A DNA stretch of 64,000 nucleotides from Burkholderiaceae bacterium (GTDB lineage: Bacteria; Pseudomonadota; Gammaproteobacteria; Burkholderiales; Burkholderiaceae_B), in assembly GCA_021208885.1 (NCBI GenBank), contig JAJOJF010000015.1:62001-126000 (forward strand). The letters run 5' to 3'. Both the position numbers and the translations under genes were made by a program. The notes beneath the pieces are model-generated. The model did not search any database. It was not told the origin of the DNA and was given only the letters and a program-made list of their open reading frames with translations. Of the stretch, positions 21,996 to 31,910 are shown piece after piece (the first letter of the stretch is position 1; each line of letters starts with the position of its first letter).

Positions 21996-22895
21996 ATGCA
22001 TTTTGCCACTATCGCGCTCATTGGTCGCTATCAGGATTCGCAGTTGGCCGATCACCTGAGATCGCTCGCTAGCCTGCTGCAAGCTGCCGGCCGACGGGTG
22101 TTGGTCGAGTCGGAAACGGCACGAAACACTGGGCTGACCGATCTGACCGTGGCGAGCTACGGCGACATCGGGCAAACGGCAGACCTTGCCATTGTGGTCG
22201 GCGGCGACGGCACCATGCTCGGTGCAGCCCGCCACTTGGCCCCTTGGGCTGTGCCACTGGCAGGCATCAACCACGGCAGGCTTGGTTTTATCACCGATAT
22301 TGCGTTACAAGATGCCCACGCAGCCTTGGCAGATCTGCTGCAAGGCCGGTTTGAGACCGAGGAGCGCCTTCTTCTGGCCGGTGAGGTTATTCGTAACGGT
22401 CAATCTCTCTACAGCGACACTGCACTGAACGATGTCGTGGTAAATCGCGCCGGGCGCGGCAGCATGATTGAGCTGCGCATCGATATCGACGGCACTTACA
22501 TGTACACCCTGCGCGCTGATGGCCTGATCATCGCCACGCCCACTGGTTCAACTGCCTATGCCCTATCGGCCTCTGGCCCTATTCTCTACCCCGGCATGCA
22601 AGCGATGGTAATCGTGCCCATTTCGCCACAAACCCTGTCAAACCGACCGATTGTGCTGCCCGACAACGGCACATTAAGCCTGACCGTGATTGGCACGGGA
22701 CGCGCCGAACATGGGGTAAGCGTGCACTTTGACATGCAGACTTGGTCCAATGTCCAGCCGGGTGACCAAATTATTGTCAAGCGCGCCCCAAAAACGATTC
22801 GGTTTATTCATCCAAGCGGTTACAGTTTTTTTTCGACGTTGCGTAAAAAGCTGGACTGGAACCGCTTGCCTGCCACCGGCCACAACGCGGAATAA
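21996..22895 (+). CDS. nadK: NAD kinase
   Basis: ATP-dependent phosphorylation of NAD to NADP; 299 residues. The diagnostic VVGGDGTMLGAAR motif is present, with NHGRLGFITDI, the second-domain TPTGSTAYALSASGPI, and ISPQTLSNRPIVLP. The stop is 5 bases before the recN ATG, so the two form an operon. Start at ATG 21996 with a short leader from the hrcA divergence. Confidence 0.97.
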   Translation: MHFATIALIGRYQDSQLADHLRSLASLLQAAGRRVLVESETARNTGLTDLTVASYGDIGQTADLAIVVGGDGTMLGAARHLAPWAVPLAGINHGRLGFITDIALQDAHAALADLLQGRFETEERLLLAGEVIRNGQSLYSDTALNDVVVNRAGRGSMIELRIDIDGTYMYTLRADGLIIATPTGSTAYALSASGPILYPGMQAMVIVPISPQTLSNRPIVLPDNGTLSLTVIGTGRAEHGVSVHFDMQTWSNVQPGDQIIVKRAPKTIRFIHPSGYSFFSTLRKKLDWNRLPATGHNAE

Positions 22896-22899
22896 ACAC

Positions 22900-24552
22900 A
22901 TGCTGCGTGAATTAAACGTTCGCGACTTCGTGATCGTCAAAGAGGCATGCCTAGCCCTGGGACAAGGCTTTCATGTGCTCACTGGCGAAACGGGCGCTGG
23001 CAAGTCGATTTTGATTGATGCCCTTTCGCTTGTGTTAGGCGCACGCGCGACCGCCGACGTGGTCCGCCCTGGATGCGAGCGCACCGATATTCACGCAATC
23101 ATTGAGCCCAACGCCACACTTGACCAATGGCTAAAAGCCAACGACTTGGACCAAAATGACGAATTAATTCTGCGACGGGTGATTGACCAGCACGGCAAAA
23201 GCCGCGCCTACATCAATGGCACACCAGTTACGGTGGCACAGCTTAAAGAAATCGGCGAACAAGTGGTCGATATTCACGGCCAGCACGCTCACCAAAGCCT
23301 GATGCGTCCCGATGCACAGCGCGACTTGCTTGATGACCACCTAAAGCTCTCTGACCAGCGCAAAACTGTCCGTGCTCAGTGGCAGTTATGGCAAGCAGCA
23401 CGCAAGAAACTCGAGCATGCCACACAAGACGCCGCGCAATTGGCCGAACAAGTTGAGACACTGACCTGGCAATCACAAGAGCTCGAACAGCTTGCGCCTA
23501 AACCTGACGAGTGGAGCCAGATCAGCGAAGAGCACGGTCGACTGTCAAACGGCCAGGCACTGATTGACGCCAGCGCCGCTGCACTTGCCGCTATTGACGA
23601 CGAGGAAGCCGGAGCCCAAAGGACACTGGCTCGAGCCATTGAACAAGTACGCCAGGCCGCGCGCCACGATGCCAAACTTGTCGATGTGCTTGAGTCGCTG
23701 CAGTCAGCCGATATTGCCCTGTCGCAAGCAAGATCAGACCTGAACCATTACGTTGATGATCTTGAACTCGACCCGCAAAGACTTGCCGAGCTTGATCAGC
23801 GCATGCAGGCACTATTCGGTGCTGCACGCAAATACCGTTGCGAGCCTGAGGAACTGCCTGAGGTCTTTGATCAAATTAAAGCAAAGCTACAAGCCATCAC
23901 CGCCGATCAGGATCTCGATGCCTTGCGCGCCCAAGAGGCTGCCGCACAGGCGCAATATGAGACCGCTGCGCAAGCTCTGCATCAGGCTCGCATCAAAGGA
24001 GCCAAAGGCCTGGCTAAAACCATTACACAGAAAATGCAATCTTTGGGGATGCCCGGTGGCCAGTTCGTCATCGACGTCGAGCCATCTTCCCCGAGTGCAA
24101 ATGGGTCAGATCGAATCACGTTTTTGGTATCGGGGCATGAAGGCGTGGCGCCCGGGCCACTTTCAAAAGTCGCCTCAGGCGGAGAGCTATCTCGCATTTC
24201 GCTGGCGCTGTCGGTAGTTGCCAGCCAGGCCACCCACATACCGACGCTTGTATTTGATGAGGTAGACAGTGGCGTGTCCGGTGCCGTGGCGGAGATGGTT
24301 GGGCGCCTGCTCAAAGAGCTAGGCACCAGCCACCAGGTCCTGTGTGTCACACACCTGCCGCAAGTTGCAGCCTGTGCACAACACCACTTCCGTGTTGTCA
24401 AACAAAAAACCAAATCCGATGGCGTGACGTCCTCGATCGACGAACTCGATGACCATGAGCGTATTCAGGCCATTGCAGAGTTGCTCGGTGGCGTTGACAT
24501 TACCGACACCACGCGCTCGCATGCCAAGGAACTGCTAGACGCGGCTCGTTAG
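22900..24552 (+). CDS. recN: DNA repair protein RecN
   Basis: SMC-like ATPase for double-strand break repair; 550 residues. Walker A GETGAGKSI near residue 30, long coiled-coil arms (about 160-370), ABC signature VASGGELSRISLALS, Walker B PTLVFDEVDSGVSG, and LCVTHLPQVAA near the end. ATG 22900 was chosen because it begins the family N-terminus MLRELNVRDFVIV; the frame is open further upstream inside nadK. Confidence 0.97.
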   Translation: MLRELNVRDFVIVKEACLALGQGFHVLTGETGAGKSILIDALSLVLGARATADVVRPGCERTDIHAIIEPNATLDQWLKANDLDQNDELILRRVIDQHGKSRAYINGTPVTVAQLKEIGEQVVDIHGQHAHQSLMRPDAQRDLLDDHLKLSDQRKTVRAQWQLWQAARKKLEHATQDAAQLAEQVETLTWQSQELEQLAPKPDEWSQISEEHGRLSNGQALIDASAAALAAIDDEEAGAQRTLARAIEQVRQAARHDAKLVDVLESLQSADIALSQARSDLNHYVDDLELDPQRLAELDQRMQALFGAARKYRCEPEELPEVFDQIKAKLQAITADQDLDALRAQEAAAQAQYETAAQALHQARIKGAKGLAKTITQKMQSLGMPGGQFVIDVEPSSPSANGSDRITFLVSGHEGVAPGPLSKVASGGELSRISLALSVVASQATHIPTLVFDEVDSGVSGAVAEMVGRLLKELGTSHQVLCVTHLPQVAACAQHHFRVVKQKTKSDGVTSSIDELDDHERIQAIAELLGGVDITDTTRSHAKELLDAAR

Positions 24553-24584
24553 CTTCCCGCTATTGGCTCGCTGGGGGACACCAA

Positions 24585-25022
24585 CTAGCCCTTGCCCTGA
24601 TCCTTTTGGCAATCACGGCACATACCGTAGAGCACCATGGCGTGGGTCTCTAACTTAAAGCCATGATTCTCAGCCACTTTATGCTGGCGATTTTCGATCT
24701 CTTCGTCCCAGAACTCCTCAACCTTGCCGCAGTAGGTGCAAACCAGGTGATCGTGGTGCTCGCCGTCATTTAACTCAAAGATCGCTTTGCCGCCATCAAA
24801 CTGGCTGCGCATCAAAATGCCCGCCTGCTCGAATTGGGTGAGGACCCGATAGACCGTGGCCAAGCCGATTTCAACCTTTTCTTCGAGCAAGAAACGATAG
24901 ACATCTTCGGCGCTCAGGTGTCGAACTGAAGATCGCCGGAAAATGTCGAGTATTTTCAGACGCGGAAAGGTTGCCTTCAAGCCGGCAGATTTCAGGTCAT
25001 GCTGGTCAGTTTCGATTTCCAC
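24585..25022 (-). CDS. fur: ferric uptake regulator Fur
   Basis: 145-residue iron-responsive repressor. Winged helix with [26 protein letters not shown], metal sites in GEHHDHLVC, and two CxxC pairs (CTYC, CRDC) for structural zinc. The start codon is GTG at 25022 with GGAGAG just upstream. It is divergent from bamE, an arrangement common in Burkholderiales. Confidence 0.97.
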   Translation of the reverse strand: MEIETDQHDLKSAGLKATFPRLKILDIFRRSSVRHLSAEDVYRFLLEEKVEIGLATVYRVLTQFEQAGILMRSQFDGGKAIFELNDGEHHDHLVCTYCGKVEEFWDEEIENRQHKVAENHGFKLETHAMVLYGMCRDCQKDQGKG

Positions 25023-25101
25023 AAGCTCTCCATTTCAATGCGGTCATGCGACCTTTGCCCTATGATAGCGGTTTAGAGCAAAAACTAGCAAAGAGGTTGA
25101 T

Positions 25102-25665
25102 GTGCGCGAATCCCGTTTCAGCTACCGGGCAACCCTAGCGGCCACTATCGTTTCTGCAGCGGTTTTGGCTTCTGGCTGCAGCTCAAACCAATGGGGTTTC
25201 CCCTACAAAGTTGGCGTCCAGCAAGGCAACTGGATAACCACAGATCAGGTAGGGTTACTAAGCGAGGGCATGACTCGTGAGCAGGTGCGCTTTGCGCTTG
25301 GATCACCCACTTTGACTAGCGCGTTACATGCTGACCGCTGGGACTACCCTTATTTTTACAGAGCATCAAACGGGGAAATCGAAGAGCGCAATTTCACGGT
25401 ATTTTTCCGCAATGGCCTGCTCGTCAAATGGCAAGGCGATGAACAGCCTACCGTGCAGCCGTTCCAGATTGCCGAAGAAACGGTTGACCGTGAAAAAGAC
25501 GAACAGGCAGAGCTGAATTTGGCACGTGAGCGTGTCGAGGCCGCGACAGGACAGCAAACAATTGAGCCTGGCATCGATTTCTCGACAATTACCAACGCGC
25601 CTGACTCGGCCGATCCGGGTGCCTTGCCCGATGAGCCTGACGCCACCCCTCAAGAGATGATGTAA
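25102..25665 (+). CDS. bamE: outer-membrane assembly lipoprotein BamE
   Basis: 187-residue lipoprotein of the Bam complex, which inserts beta-barrel proteins into the outer membrane. Lipobox LASGC at about residues 22-26, then the SmpA/OmlA fold: [17 protein letters not shown] and [14 protein letters not shown]. The C-terminal tail (about 120 onward) is acidic and longer than in E. coli. The start is GTG at 25102 after AAGAGG; the overlapping ATG at 25100 is in another frame. Confidence 0.94.
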   Translation: MRESRFSYRATLAATIVSAAVLASGCSSNQWGFPYKVGVQQGNWITTDQVGLLSEGMTREQVRFALGSPTLTSALHADRWDYPYFYRASNGEIEERNFTVFFRNGLLVKWQGDEQPTVQPFQIAEETVDREKDEQAELNLARERVEAATGQQTIEPGIDFSTITNAPDSADPGALPDEPDATPQEMM

Positions 25666-25679
25666 CTCAATCAAGCCCA

Positions 25680-26483
25680 ATGACGATGATGAAACTAGCC
25701 ATTGCTGGCGCTTCCGGAAAAATGGGGCGCATGTTGATCGAAACCGTACTCAAGCAGGCCGACATGCAATTAGCCGTTGCGCTTGATCACGAAAGCAGTG
25801 CTGCCTTGGGCCAAGATGCTGGCGCAACGCTAGGGGTCAACACGGGCGTGACAATTACCAGCGACATGCACGCTCTGGTTAACGCAGACTGTCTGATTGA
25901 TTTCACACGCCCCGAGGGCACGCTCAAACACATCGAGGCTTGCATGAAGCACAGTACAAAACTCGTGATCGGGACCACCGGGTTTGATGCAGCTGGCAAA
26001 GCTGTTATCGAACAAGCGGCCAAACAAATCGGGATCGTTTTCGCCCCCAACATGAGCGTGGGCGTAAACGCCACTCTGAAGTTGCTTGAGGTAGCCGCCA
26101 AGATTCTGAACAGCGGCTATGACGTCGAGATCTTCGAAGCTCACCATCGCCAGAAGGTCGATGCACCGTCGGGCACCGCCTTAAAAATGGGCGAAGTTAT
26201 TGCTAACGCTTGGGGCGAGTCGCTAGATGACATCGCAACCTGGGCGCGTCACGGCCACACCGGCGCGCGCGAGGATGGCAAGATCGGTTTTTCTGTGGTT
26301 CGAGGTGGCGACATCGTGGGCGACCATACCGCGTTTTTTTGTGGCGCCGGTGAACGGATCGAAATCACGCACCGATCAAGCAGCCGGGCAACATACGCCG
26401 AAGGTAGCATGCGAGCAGCGCGGTTTCTGGGCAGCAAGGACAAGGGTCTATTTGACATGCAGGCCGTGTTGGGACTGGCGTAG
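25680..26483 (+). CDS. dapB: 4-hydroxy-tetrahydrodipicolinate reductase
   Basis: Lysine/diaminopimelate pathway enzyme; 267 residues, standard length. NAD(P)H motif [21 protein letters not shown], the catalytic [20 protein letters not shown] region, and the usual [11 protein letters not shown] end. Fourteen bases after bamE, likely co-transcribed. In-frame ATGs at 25686 and 25689 are alternative starts. Confidence 0.97.
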   Translation: MTMMKLAIAGASGKMGRMLIETVLKQADMQLAVALDHESSAALGQDAGATLGVNTGVTITSDMHALVNADCLIDFTRPEGTLKHIEACMKHSTKLVIGTTGFDAAGKAVIEQAAKQIGIVFAPNMSVGVNATLKLLEVAAKILNSGYDVEIFEAHHRQKVDAPSGTALKMGEVIANAWGESLDDIATWARHGHTGAREDGKIGFSVVRGGDIVGDHTAFFCGAGERIEITHRSSSRATYAEGSMRAARFLGSKDKGLFDMQAVLGLA

Positions 26484-26498
26484 TATCGAACCTTGCAC

Positions 26499-27517
26499 TT
26501 ACCAACGCGAGGGCTCCATTTCCAGCGTCACTCCGAACTTTGCCATGACCTCGCTGGCGATCTCGCCAGCTAGCCTGAGCACATCACTAGCCGTTGCCCC
26601 GCCTTCATTGACCAAACCAGGGCCTGACGGTCATGAACTGCCACAGGCCCCAGACGCTTGCCTTTAAAGCCACATTGGTCAATTAACCAGCCGGCGGCTA
26701 ATTTCACCCGCCCATTGGGCTGTGGATAACGAACCAGGCTAGGATAGGCCTGATGCAACGCTTGCGCCTGTGCGTCGGTGATCACTGGGTTCTTAAAAAA
26801 GCTCCCCACATTGGGCTTCACAGAAGGATCAGGCAGCTTCGCCTGGCGCACTGCCACAACTTGATCAAACACCTCTTGCGGGGTAACAGAACCGAACTCA
26901 CGCTCGGTCAATGCCCACAAATCAGGGTAGTCGAGAACCGGCTGCCAGTTTTTAGGCAGTGCAAACCGAACCGTCAACACCATCCAGTGTTTGCCAGCAT
27001 CTGACTTAAAAATACTGTCTCGATAACCAAACTCGCAATCAGCAACTGACAGCCAGCGCCTGCCCTTGCTCTGAAAATCCCAGATCTCCACCCCATCGAT
27101 TCGCTGCTTTAACTCAACCCCGTAAGCACCGATGTTTTGCACGGGGGCTGCACCCACCGTGCCCGGGATCAGCGCCAAATTTTCAAGTCCGGGCCAGCCT
27201 CGTGCCAACGATGTTTTGACCCATTCATGCCAACCCTCGCCCGCGGCCACGTCAATTAGCCAATGTGTGTCAGTCTGTCCTGCCACCTCTATGCCTTGGC
27301 TGCGCACCAGCACAAGCGGCCTGTCGATTCTGGCTGGCAAGATCACATTGCTCGCGCCCCCGAGTATGGCCAGTGACCCAGAGGCGTCGAACAATGCTTG
27401 CACCTGCTTTAGCTGACCAGCATCGCGGTACTCAATGGCCTGCTCAGCGATGCACGGCAACGCCATGGTGTTTGGAACATGTATCCGGCTTAGGGCAGGA
27501 TTTTGGTGGCTTGACAT
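26499..27517 (-). CDS. murB: UDP-N-acetylenolpyruvoylglucosamine reductase, one-base frameshift
   Basis: FAD enzyme of peptidoglycan precursor synthesis. Intact features: LGGASNVILP, NLALIPGTVGAAPVQNIGAYGVEL, and the catalytic serine region KPNVGSFFKNPV. Near the 3' end (AAA at 26614-26616, TTT on the coding strand) one T is missing: as read the protein ends VWSMKAGQ...CSG at 26570. Restored, it reads ALVLVNEGGATASDVLRLAGEI...MEPSRW to TAA at 26499, about 339 residues. An essential gene, so a sequencing error is more likely than a real mutation. Confidence 0.9.
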
Positions 27518-27570
27518 CGGGGTTTCATTTTTGTGCTAATATTCTGGTCTTCGCATAGTACTTGATCTGA

Positions 27571-27622
27571 TTTTCAAGTTGATTTGAAAACAATGCTGAA
27601 TCAATTTCTAGTTTGGATTCAG
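27571..27622. repeat. two adjacent inverted repeats upstream of tRNA-Gly
   Basis: TTTTCAA/TTGAAAA (27571-27577/27584-27590) and CTGAATC/GATTCAG (27596-27602/27616-27622) lie between the murB start and tRNA-Gly. They could be operators of the divergent promoters or chance AT-rich symmetry. Confidence 0.4.
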
Positions 27623-27641
27623 TACCTTGACGAAAACTCTT

Positions 27642-27717
27642 GCGGGAATAGCTCAGTTGGTAGAGCGCAACCTTGCCAAGGTTGAGGTCGCGAGTTCGAG
27701 ACTCGTTTCCCGCTCCA
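27642..27717 (+). tRNA. tRNA-Gly (GCC)
   Basis: 76 bases including encoded CCA. Acceptor stem GCGGGAA/TTCCCGC, D-loop AGCTCAGTTGGTAGAGC, anticodon GCC at 27675-27677, and T-arm GAGTTCGAGACTC. Followed by tRNA-Cys 38 bases later. Confidence 0.98.
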
Positions 27718-27722
27718 AATTC

Positions 27723-27746
27723 AAGGGGAAGCAGACGCTTCCCCTT
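27723..27746 (+). other. perfect hairpin between tRNA-Gly and tRNA-Cys
   Basis: AAGGGGAAGC and GCTTCCCCTT form a 10-bp perfect stem with the four-base loop AGAC, six bases after the CCA of tRNA-Gly. The sequence after it (CTAGTTTG) is only weakly T-rich, so it may be a processing signal or a leaky terminator. Confidence 0.6.
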
Positions 27747-27755
27747 CTAGTTTGC

Positions 27756-27829
27756 GGCGCAATGGCAGAGTGGTTATGCAGCGGACTGCAAATCCGTGTA
27801 CGTCGGTTCGATTCCGGCTTGCGCCTCCA
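27756..27829 (+). tRNA. tRNA-Cys (GCA)
   Basis: 74 bases including encoded CCA. Acceptor stem GGCGCAA/TTGCGCC, anticodon GCA at 27788-27790, T-arm with GGTTCGATTCC. Confidence 0.98.
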
Positions 27830-28008
27830 CCGCGGGGTGTGAAAGCGTGACCAGCCTGGCCATGATGAGTTGCTTCTTACCTCCCGTTCTCCGCATCCGC
27901 CTCACGGTTCATGGCGCTCATGCCTTTTGCGCCTCGCACCCCTCATTTCATAGCATTGCGATGGCGATCAGCGCACACGCCAATCGTCTTGTTTGCTAAG
28001 GTGCACGC

Positions 28009-29316
28009 ATGACAACTGACACACAAACCACTCCAACAGCCTCAGCACCCGACTCTGATGTGAAACCACCGGCGCCACCGGTGTACGCCATTACGCTAAA
28101 AATCTTCCTGAGCTTTGCGCTCGGATACTTCCTGTCGTACGCACTGCGGTCAGTCAACGCCACCATTGCACCATTGCTAGAGGCTGACTTGAGCCTGGGG
28201 CCTGGCGCGCTTGGCTGGCTATCCTCAGCGTACTTCCTGTCCTTTGCGTCGGTGCAATGGTATCTGGGTACCTGGCTGGATCGGTTTGGGTCTCGTCGCA
28301 CTGAATCAGCCCTCTTGGGCACTGCCGCACTGGGCTCAGTCATTATGGCGCTCAGCGACACACTACTTGGATTGTCAGTGGGTCGCATTTTGGTGGGTTT
28401 GGGCGTGGCAGCCTGCTTGATGGCCCCTTACTCTTACTTTAGGCGAGTCTTTGCCCCCCAGAAGCAGGCCCAGCTAGCCATGTGGATGCTGATTGCTGGC
28501 ACTTCAGGCGCACTTGCAGCGACCCAGCCCGCGCTGGTCTTGGCAGAGTGGCTCGGCTGGCGCGACATTTTTGTGATCACCGCAGGGCTTTTGGCGTTCT
28601 CAGCGCTAGCGATTTTCCTGTTTGTGCCTGACCATGACTTGGCTGCGACCGCCCATGGCCAGAGGCTGCAAGCGAATTCGACTGCCGCTCCAATGACACT
28701 AATGCAGCTGCTTTCTCATCCAATCATGGTGCGCATCATTCCGACCACCATTTTCTTTTCTGGCGGGTTTGTCGCCTTGCAATCGTTGTGGGTGGGTCCC
28801 TGGATGACGACAGTGCTGGGGCTATCAACCAACGAAACCGGGCAGGCGCTCCTGTATTTCAACGCGGCGCTTCTTGCAGCCTACTTGGCCATGAGCGTGT
28901 TGAGCCCAAAGCTCGAAGCCAAAGGGATCGCACTGGCCAGACAAACGACGATCGGATTCTTCTGGTTTCTTGGCTGCATGGTGTTGATTCTGGCCTGGCA
29001 AACCCCGTCGGCCTGGTGGGCCTGGATCGCGATGGCTCCCGGCATTCCGGCGGTTATCCTGATCCAGACGCAAACAGCACTGATGTTCCCAAAAGCAATC
29101 GCCGGGCGCGTGCTCACAACCTTTAATCTAGTGATGTTTGCTGGCGCATTTGCCGTGCAATGGGGCGTGGGCTTGCTAGCCGATCTCTTTGCACGGATGG
29201 GCACCGACCCTTCAAGGGCGCTCTGGCTCGCCTTTGTCGTTCTGTTCATTCTCCAGGTTGCCAGTCTCTGGTGGTTTGTTTCTCGCGACAAACCAATGTC
29301 CACCGACACAGCCTAG
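28009..29316 (+). CDS. MFS transporter, substrate unknown
   Basis: 435-residue major facilitator with about 12 hydrophobic segments. Seen: ALGYFLSYALRSVNATIAP, the loop 2-3 motif region GTWLDRFGSRRTES, and VGRILVGLGVAACLMAPYSYFRR. The N-terminal 25 residues are Thr/Pro-rich and cytoplasmic. No neighbour reveals the substrate. The upstream 180 bases after tRNA-Cys contain no other recognisable feature. Confidence 0.88.
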   Translation: MTTDTQTTPTASAPDSDVKPPAPPVYAITLKIFLSFALGYFLSYALRSVNATIAPLLEADLSLGPGALGWLSSAYFLSFASVQWYLGTWLDRFGSRRTESALLGTAALGSVIMALSDTLLGLSVGRILVGLGVAACLMAPYSYFRRVFAPQKQAQLAMWMLIAGTSGALAATQPALVLAEWLGWRDIFVITAGLLAFSALAIFLFVPDHDLAATAHGQRLQANSTAAPMTLMQLLSHPIMVRIIPTTIFFSGGFVALQSLWVGPWMTTVLGLSTNETGQALLYFNAALLAAYLAMSVLSPKLEAKGIALARQTTIGFFWFLGCMVLILAWQTPSAWWAWIAMAPGIPAVILIQTQTALMFPKAIAGRVLTTFNLVMFAGAFAVQWGVGLLADLFARMGTDPSRALWLAFVVLFILQVASLWWFVSRDKPMSTDTA

Positions 29317-29372
29317 TGGCAAATGCGTTAAAAGTAAGACGCAACCGAACCGTATCAACCCTGGGACAGGAC

Positions 29373-31904
29373 ATGGACATCATGAGCGGCAATCTTATCG
29401 TTCGAACCCCATCATGGCCGACCGTTACCTGGCTGAAGTGTCTTGTTGCCATGCTGTTGCTGACAATGCAGTCGATGACACTCGCTGATACCCGCTCCTG
29501 GGCGGGTGACTGGGACACCCGCTGGCCGGGCGGTGGCGCGAGGGTCTCGATGACCCAGCAAGGCGATCAGGTCAAAGGCGTTTACCCGCTCTATAACGGT
29601 ACGATTGAAGGCACGGTAAATGGTCGCGTTCTACAAGGGCGATGGTGGCAGGACGGCAGCTCAGGCGAATTGATCGCTGTTCAGTCTGCCGATGGCCGCA
29701 GCTTCACCGCCAAGCTAGACGGCGGCCAATGGTGGACTGGTGTTCGAATTGTCGACGATGGCATTTCGCTTGGATTTGAAGTCAAGCAATCCTCGCCTGC
29801 AGACGCGCTGTATTACTTTTTATTGATCATGAACTCGGTTGGCTACGGTGCCATGGAGTTAAAAAGCGAGGCCTCTGGGCTAATTGACTGGCCCTCGCTG
29901 GGCAAACTGGATATCAGCCATCTGGCCTACACCGAGCTTTTGTACGAATTGCTCGATCGATTGACCATACGCCTGCGGTCAATCAAACGCACGGTTGATG
30001 GCTCACGCTACGAGGCCACACTTGGGCAGGCAGGCACAGACTACAGTTTTGTGTTGGGTTTTGTTCAGCGTGATGGCCTTTGGTACATTGAGCCGCCAAA
30101 CATGGCTTCACTACAAGCCGCTCTCGAAACCACAAAAGCCAACCGGGGAGCGGAGCCAAACCGCAAGATCGCCGAGGTTTCATCACCTCGAGCCTCACTA
30201 AAAACGTTGCTAACGCGATTTGACGAAACCAACCCAGACTCGATTTCACTGGTCATCAATACGCTGAACCTGTCGCAAATGCCAGAGCTTTCGAAACGCT
30301 ATGAATCAAAGCGATTGGCTGGTTACCTTAAGCGCTCTATCGAGCGCATCGGCACCCCAATTTGGCAAGAGATACCCGATGACCCAAATCGATCCTCTCC
30401 CTATGTTTTGTTTGACCACCCATTGGGGCAAATCAAGCTTGAACCAACCGAGACCGACAACGGGATCGTGTGGCAGTTTTCGCCTGAATCGTTACGTAAC
30501 ATTCGGGAACTTTACACAGCGATTGACGACCTGCCCACAAGCGCCTCGACCCTTGGCACACCGGCCACACGAAGCCTTTACTTCACGGTGCGGGACTTTT
30601 TCGGGAACCAAAGCGATCTCTGGACCGAGCGCCTGGGGCCCATGGCGCTGTGGCAATGGTTAGGTCTGTTGCTGGCATTGATCGTGGCCTACGCCTTAGG
30701 CCATGTGGCCACGCTTCTGATTGGTGCGCCCTTGCTCATGCTGTTTCAGAAGAATCTGAACGACCATCCGTTTTATCAGACCAGCCTGATCTGGGCGTTA
30801 CGTCTGCTGCTAATTGGAGTGACTCTGCGGCTAGTCGACGAGCCGCTAGGGCTTCCAGACATGGTTGAAGTGACTGTGCTGACCACGAGCTTCTCGTTTA
30901 TTGTGATCTCAGTCAGCGCAGTGATTCTAATCCTGATCAACCTGGTCGCAGACCACGTCAGCCGGCTTCATTTGCTGGCCGGCAATAATATCACCCTGGT
31001 GTCGCTGATTGCCGGGATTTTGCGCGTGGTGATTATCCTGGCAGCTATCCTGGTGCTGGCTGACCTACTGGAAATTCCTTACCAAGGCGTCATTGCAGGT
31101 TTGGGCATTGGCGGCCTGGCCGTGGCGCTAGCAGCCCAGTCAACGCTGCAGAACTTTATTTCAGGCATCACGCTGTATTTTGACAAACCGATTGCCATTG
31201 GTGACTACTGCCGATTCGGCAACCGCGAAGGCACGGTTGAATTCATTGGCATGCGCTCGACCCGGATTCGGACATTGGACCGAACCTTGGTCACTGTTCC
31301 CAACAGCGAATTCTCGAACCTGCAAATTGAGAACTACGCCAAGCGCGACCGCATCTTTTTAAATACCACCATTCAGGTGCGCTATGAAACCACACCAGAC
31401 CAGATGCGCTATTTGCTTGCGGAAATCAGAAAGCTGCTGATTGCCCATCCCAAGGTCGCACCTGACCCGCTACGAGTCAGATTCAAAGGGTTTGGCGAAC
31501 ATTCGCTCGATATCAGCATATTTGCTTACGTGCTGACCGACAACCGCTCTGAGTTTCTGGCGATTCAGGAAGATTTGTTTTTACGCATGATGGAGATCGT
31601 GGACCAAGCTGGCGCTCAGTTTGCCTTCCCGTCCATGGTTTATTACGAAGCTCAAGACACACCGCACGATCCGGCCAAGGTCAAAGCAGCCGAATCGGCT
31701 GTGTCGAAATGGCGTCAGGACAATAACTTGCCCTTTCCGGATTTCTCCTGGCAAGAAAAAGCCGAAATCAGCAGCACACTGGACTACCCGCCCGCGGGGT
31801 CTGCTGTGGCTCAGAAACTCGATGCCCAAACCATTGTTGACGCCAACAAACCGGACAAATCACCGGCGCCCGATTTTCCAGAACCCAACAGTCCCCAGAA
31901 ATAG
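29373..31904 (+). CDS. large MscS-type mechanosensitive channel
   Basis: About 843 residues. Signal peptide or first membrane segment (about 20-39), a Trp/Gly-rich beta domain (WAGDWDTRWPGGGARV...GGQWWTGVR, about 40-130), a long soluble region, then several membrane helices (about 425-600) and the MscS pore and cytoplasmic domain: GIGGLAVALAAQSTLQNFISG, DKPIAIGDYCRFG, TIRNRTL-like RTRIRTLDRTLVTVPNSEF. Such channels release solutes on osmotic downshift. ATG 29373 and ATG 29382 are both possible; the Shine-Dalgarno GGACAGG lies between ideal spacings. Upstream frame to 29160 reads into the MFS gene and was dropped. Confidence 0.87.
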   Translation: MDIMSGNLIVRTPSWPTVTWLKCLVAMLLLTMQSMTLADTRSWAGDWDTRWPGGGARVSMTQQGDQVKGVYPLYNGTIEGTVNGRVLQGRWWQDGSSGELIAVQSADGRSFTAKLDGGQWWTGVRIVDDGISLGFEVKQSSPADALYYFLLIMNSVGYGAMELKSEASGLIDWPSLGKLDISHLAYTELLYELLDRLTIRLRSIKRTVDGSRYEATLGQAGTDYSFVLGFVQRDGLWYIEPPNMASLQAALETTKANRGAEPNRKIAEVSSPRASLKTLLTRFDETNPDSISLVINTLNLSQMPELSKRYESKRLAGYLKRSIERIGTPIWQEIPDDPNRSSPYVLFDHPLGQIKLEPTETDNGIVWQFSPESLRNIRELYTAIDDLPTSASTLGTPATRSLYFTVRDFFGNQSDLWTERLGPMALWQWLGLLLALIVAYALGHVATLLIGAPLLMLFQKNLNDHPFYQTSLIWALRLLLIGVTLRLVDEPLGLPDMVEVTVLTTSFSFIVISVSAVILILINLVADHVSRLHLLAGNNITLVSLIAGILRVVIILAAILVLADLLEIPYQGVIAGLGIGGLAVALAAQSTLQNFISGITLYFDKPIAIGDYCRFGNREGTVEFIGMRSTRIRTLDRTLVTVPNSEFSNLQIENYAKRDRIFLNTTIQVRYETTPDQMRYLLAEIRKLLIAHPKVAPDPLRVRFKGFGEHSLDISIFAYVLTDNRSEFLAIQEDLFLRMMEIVDQAGAQFAFPSMVYYEAQDTPHDPAKVKAAESAVSKWRQDNNLPFPDFSWQEKAEISSTLDYPPAGSAVAQKLDAQTIVDANKPDKSPAPDFPEPNSPQK

Positions 31905-31910
31905 TCAGCC

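Noticed and set aside
29160-29372. Longer MscS-type protein beginning inside the MFS gene
   Set aside because: It is out-of-frame MFS sequence; the signal-peptide start at 29373/29382 is sensible.
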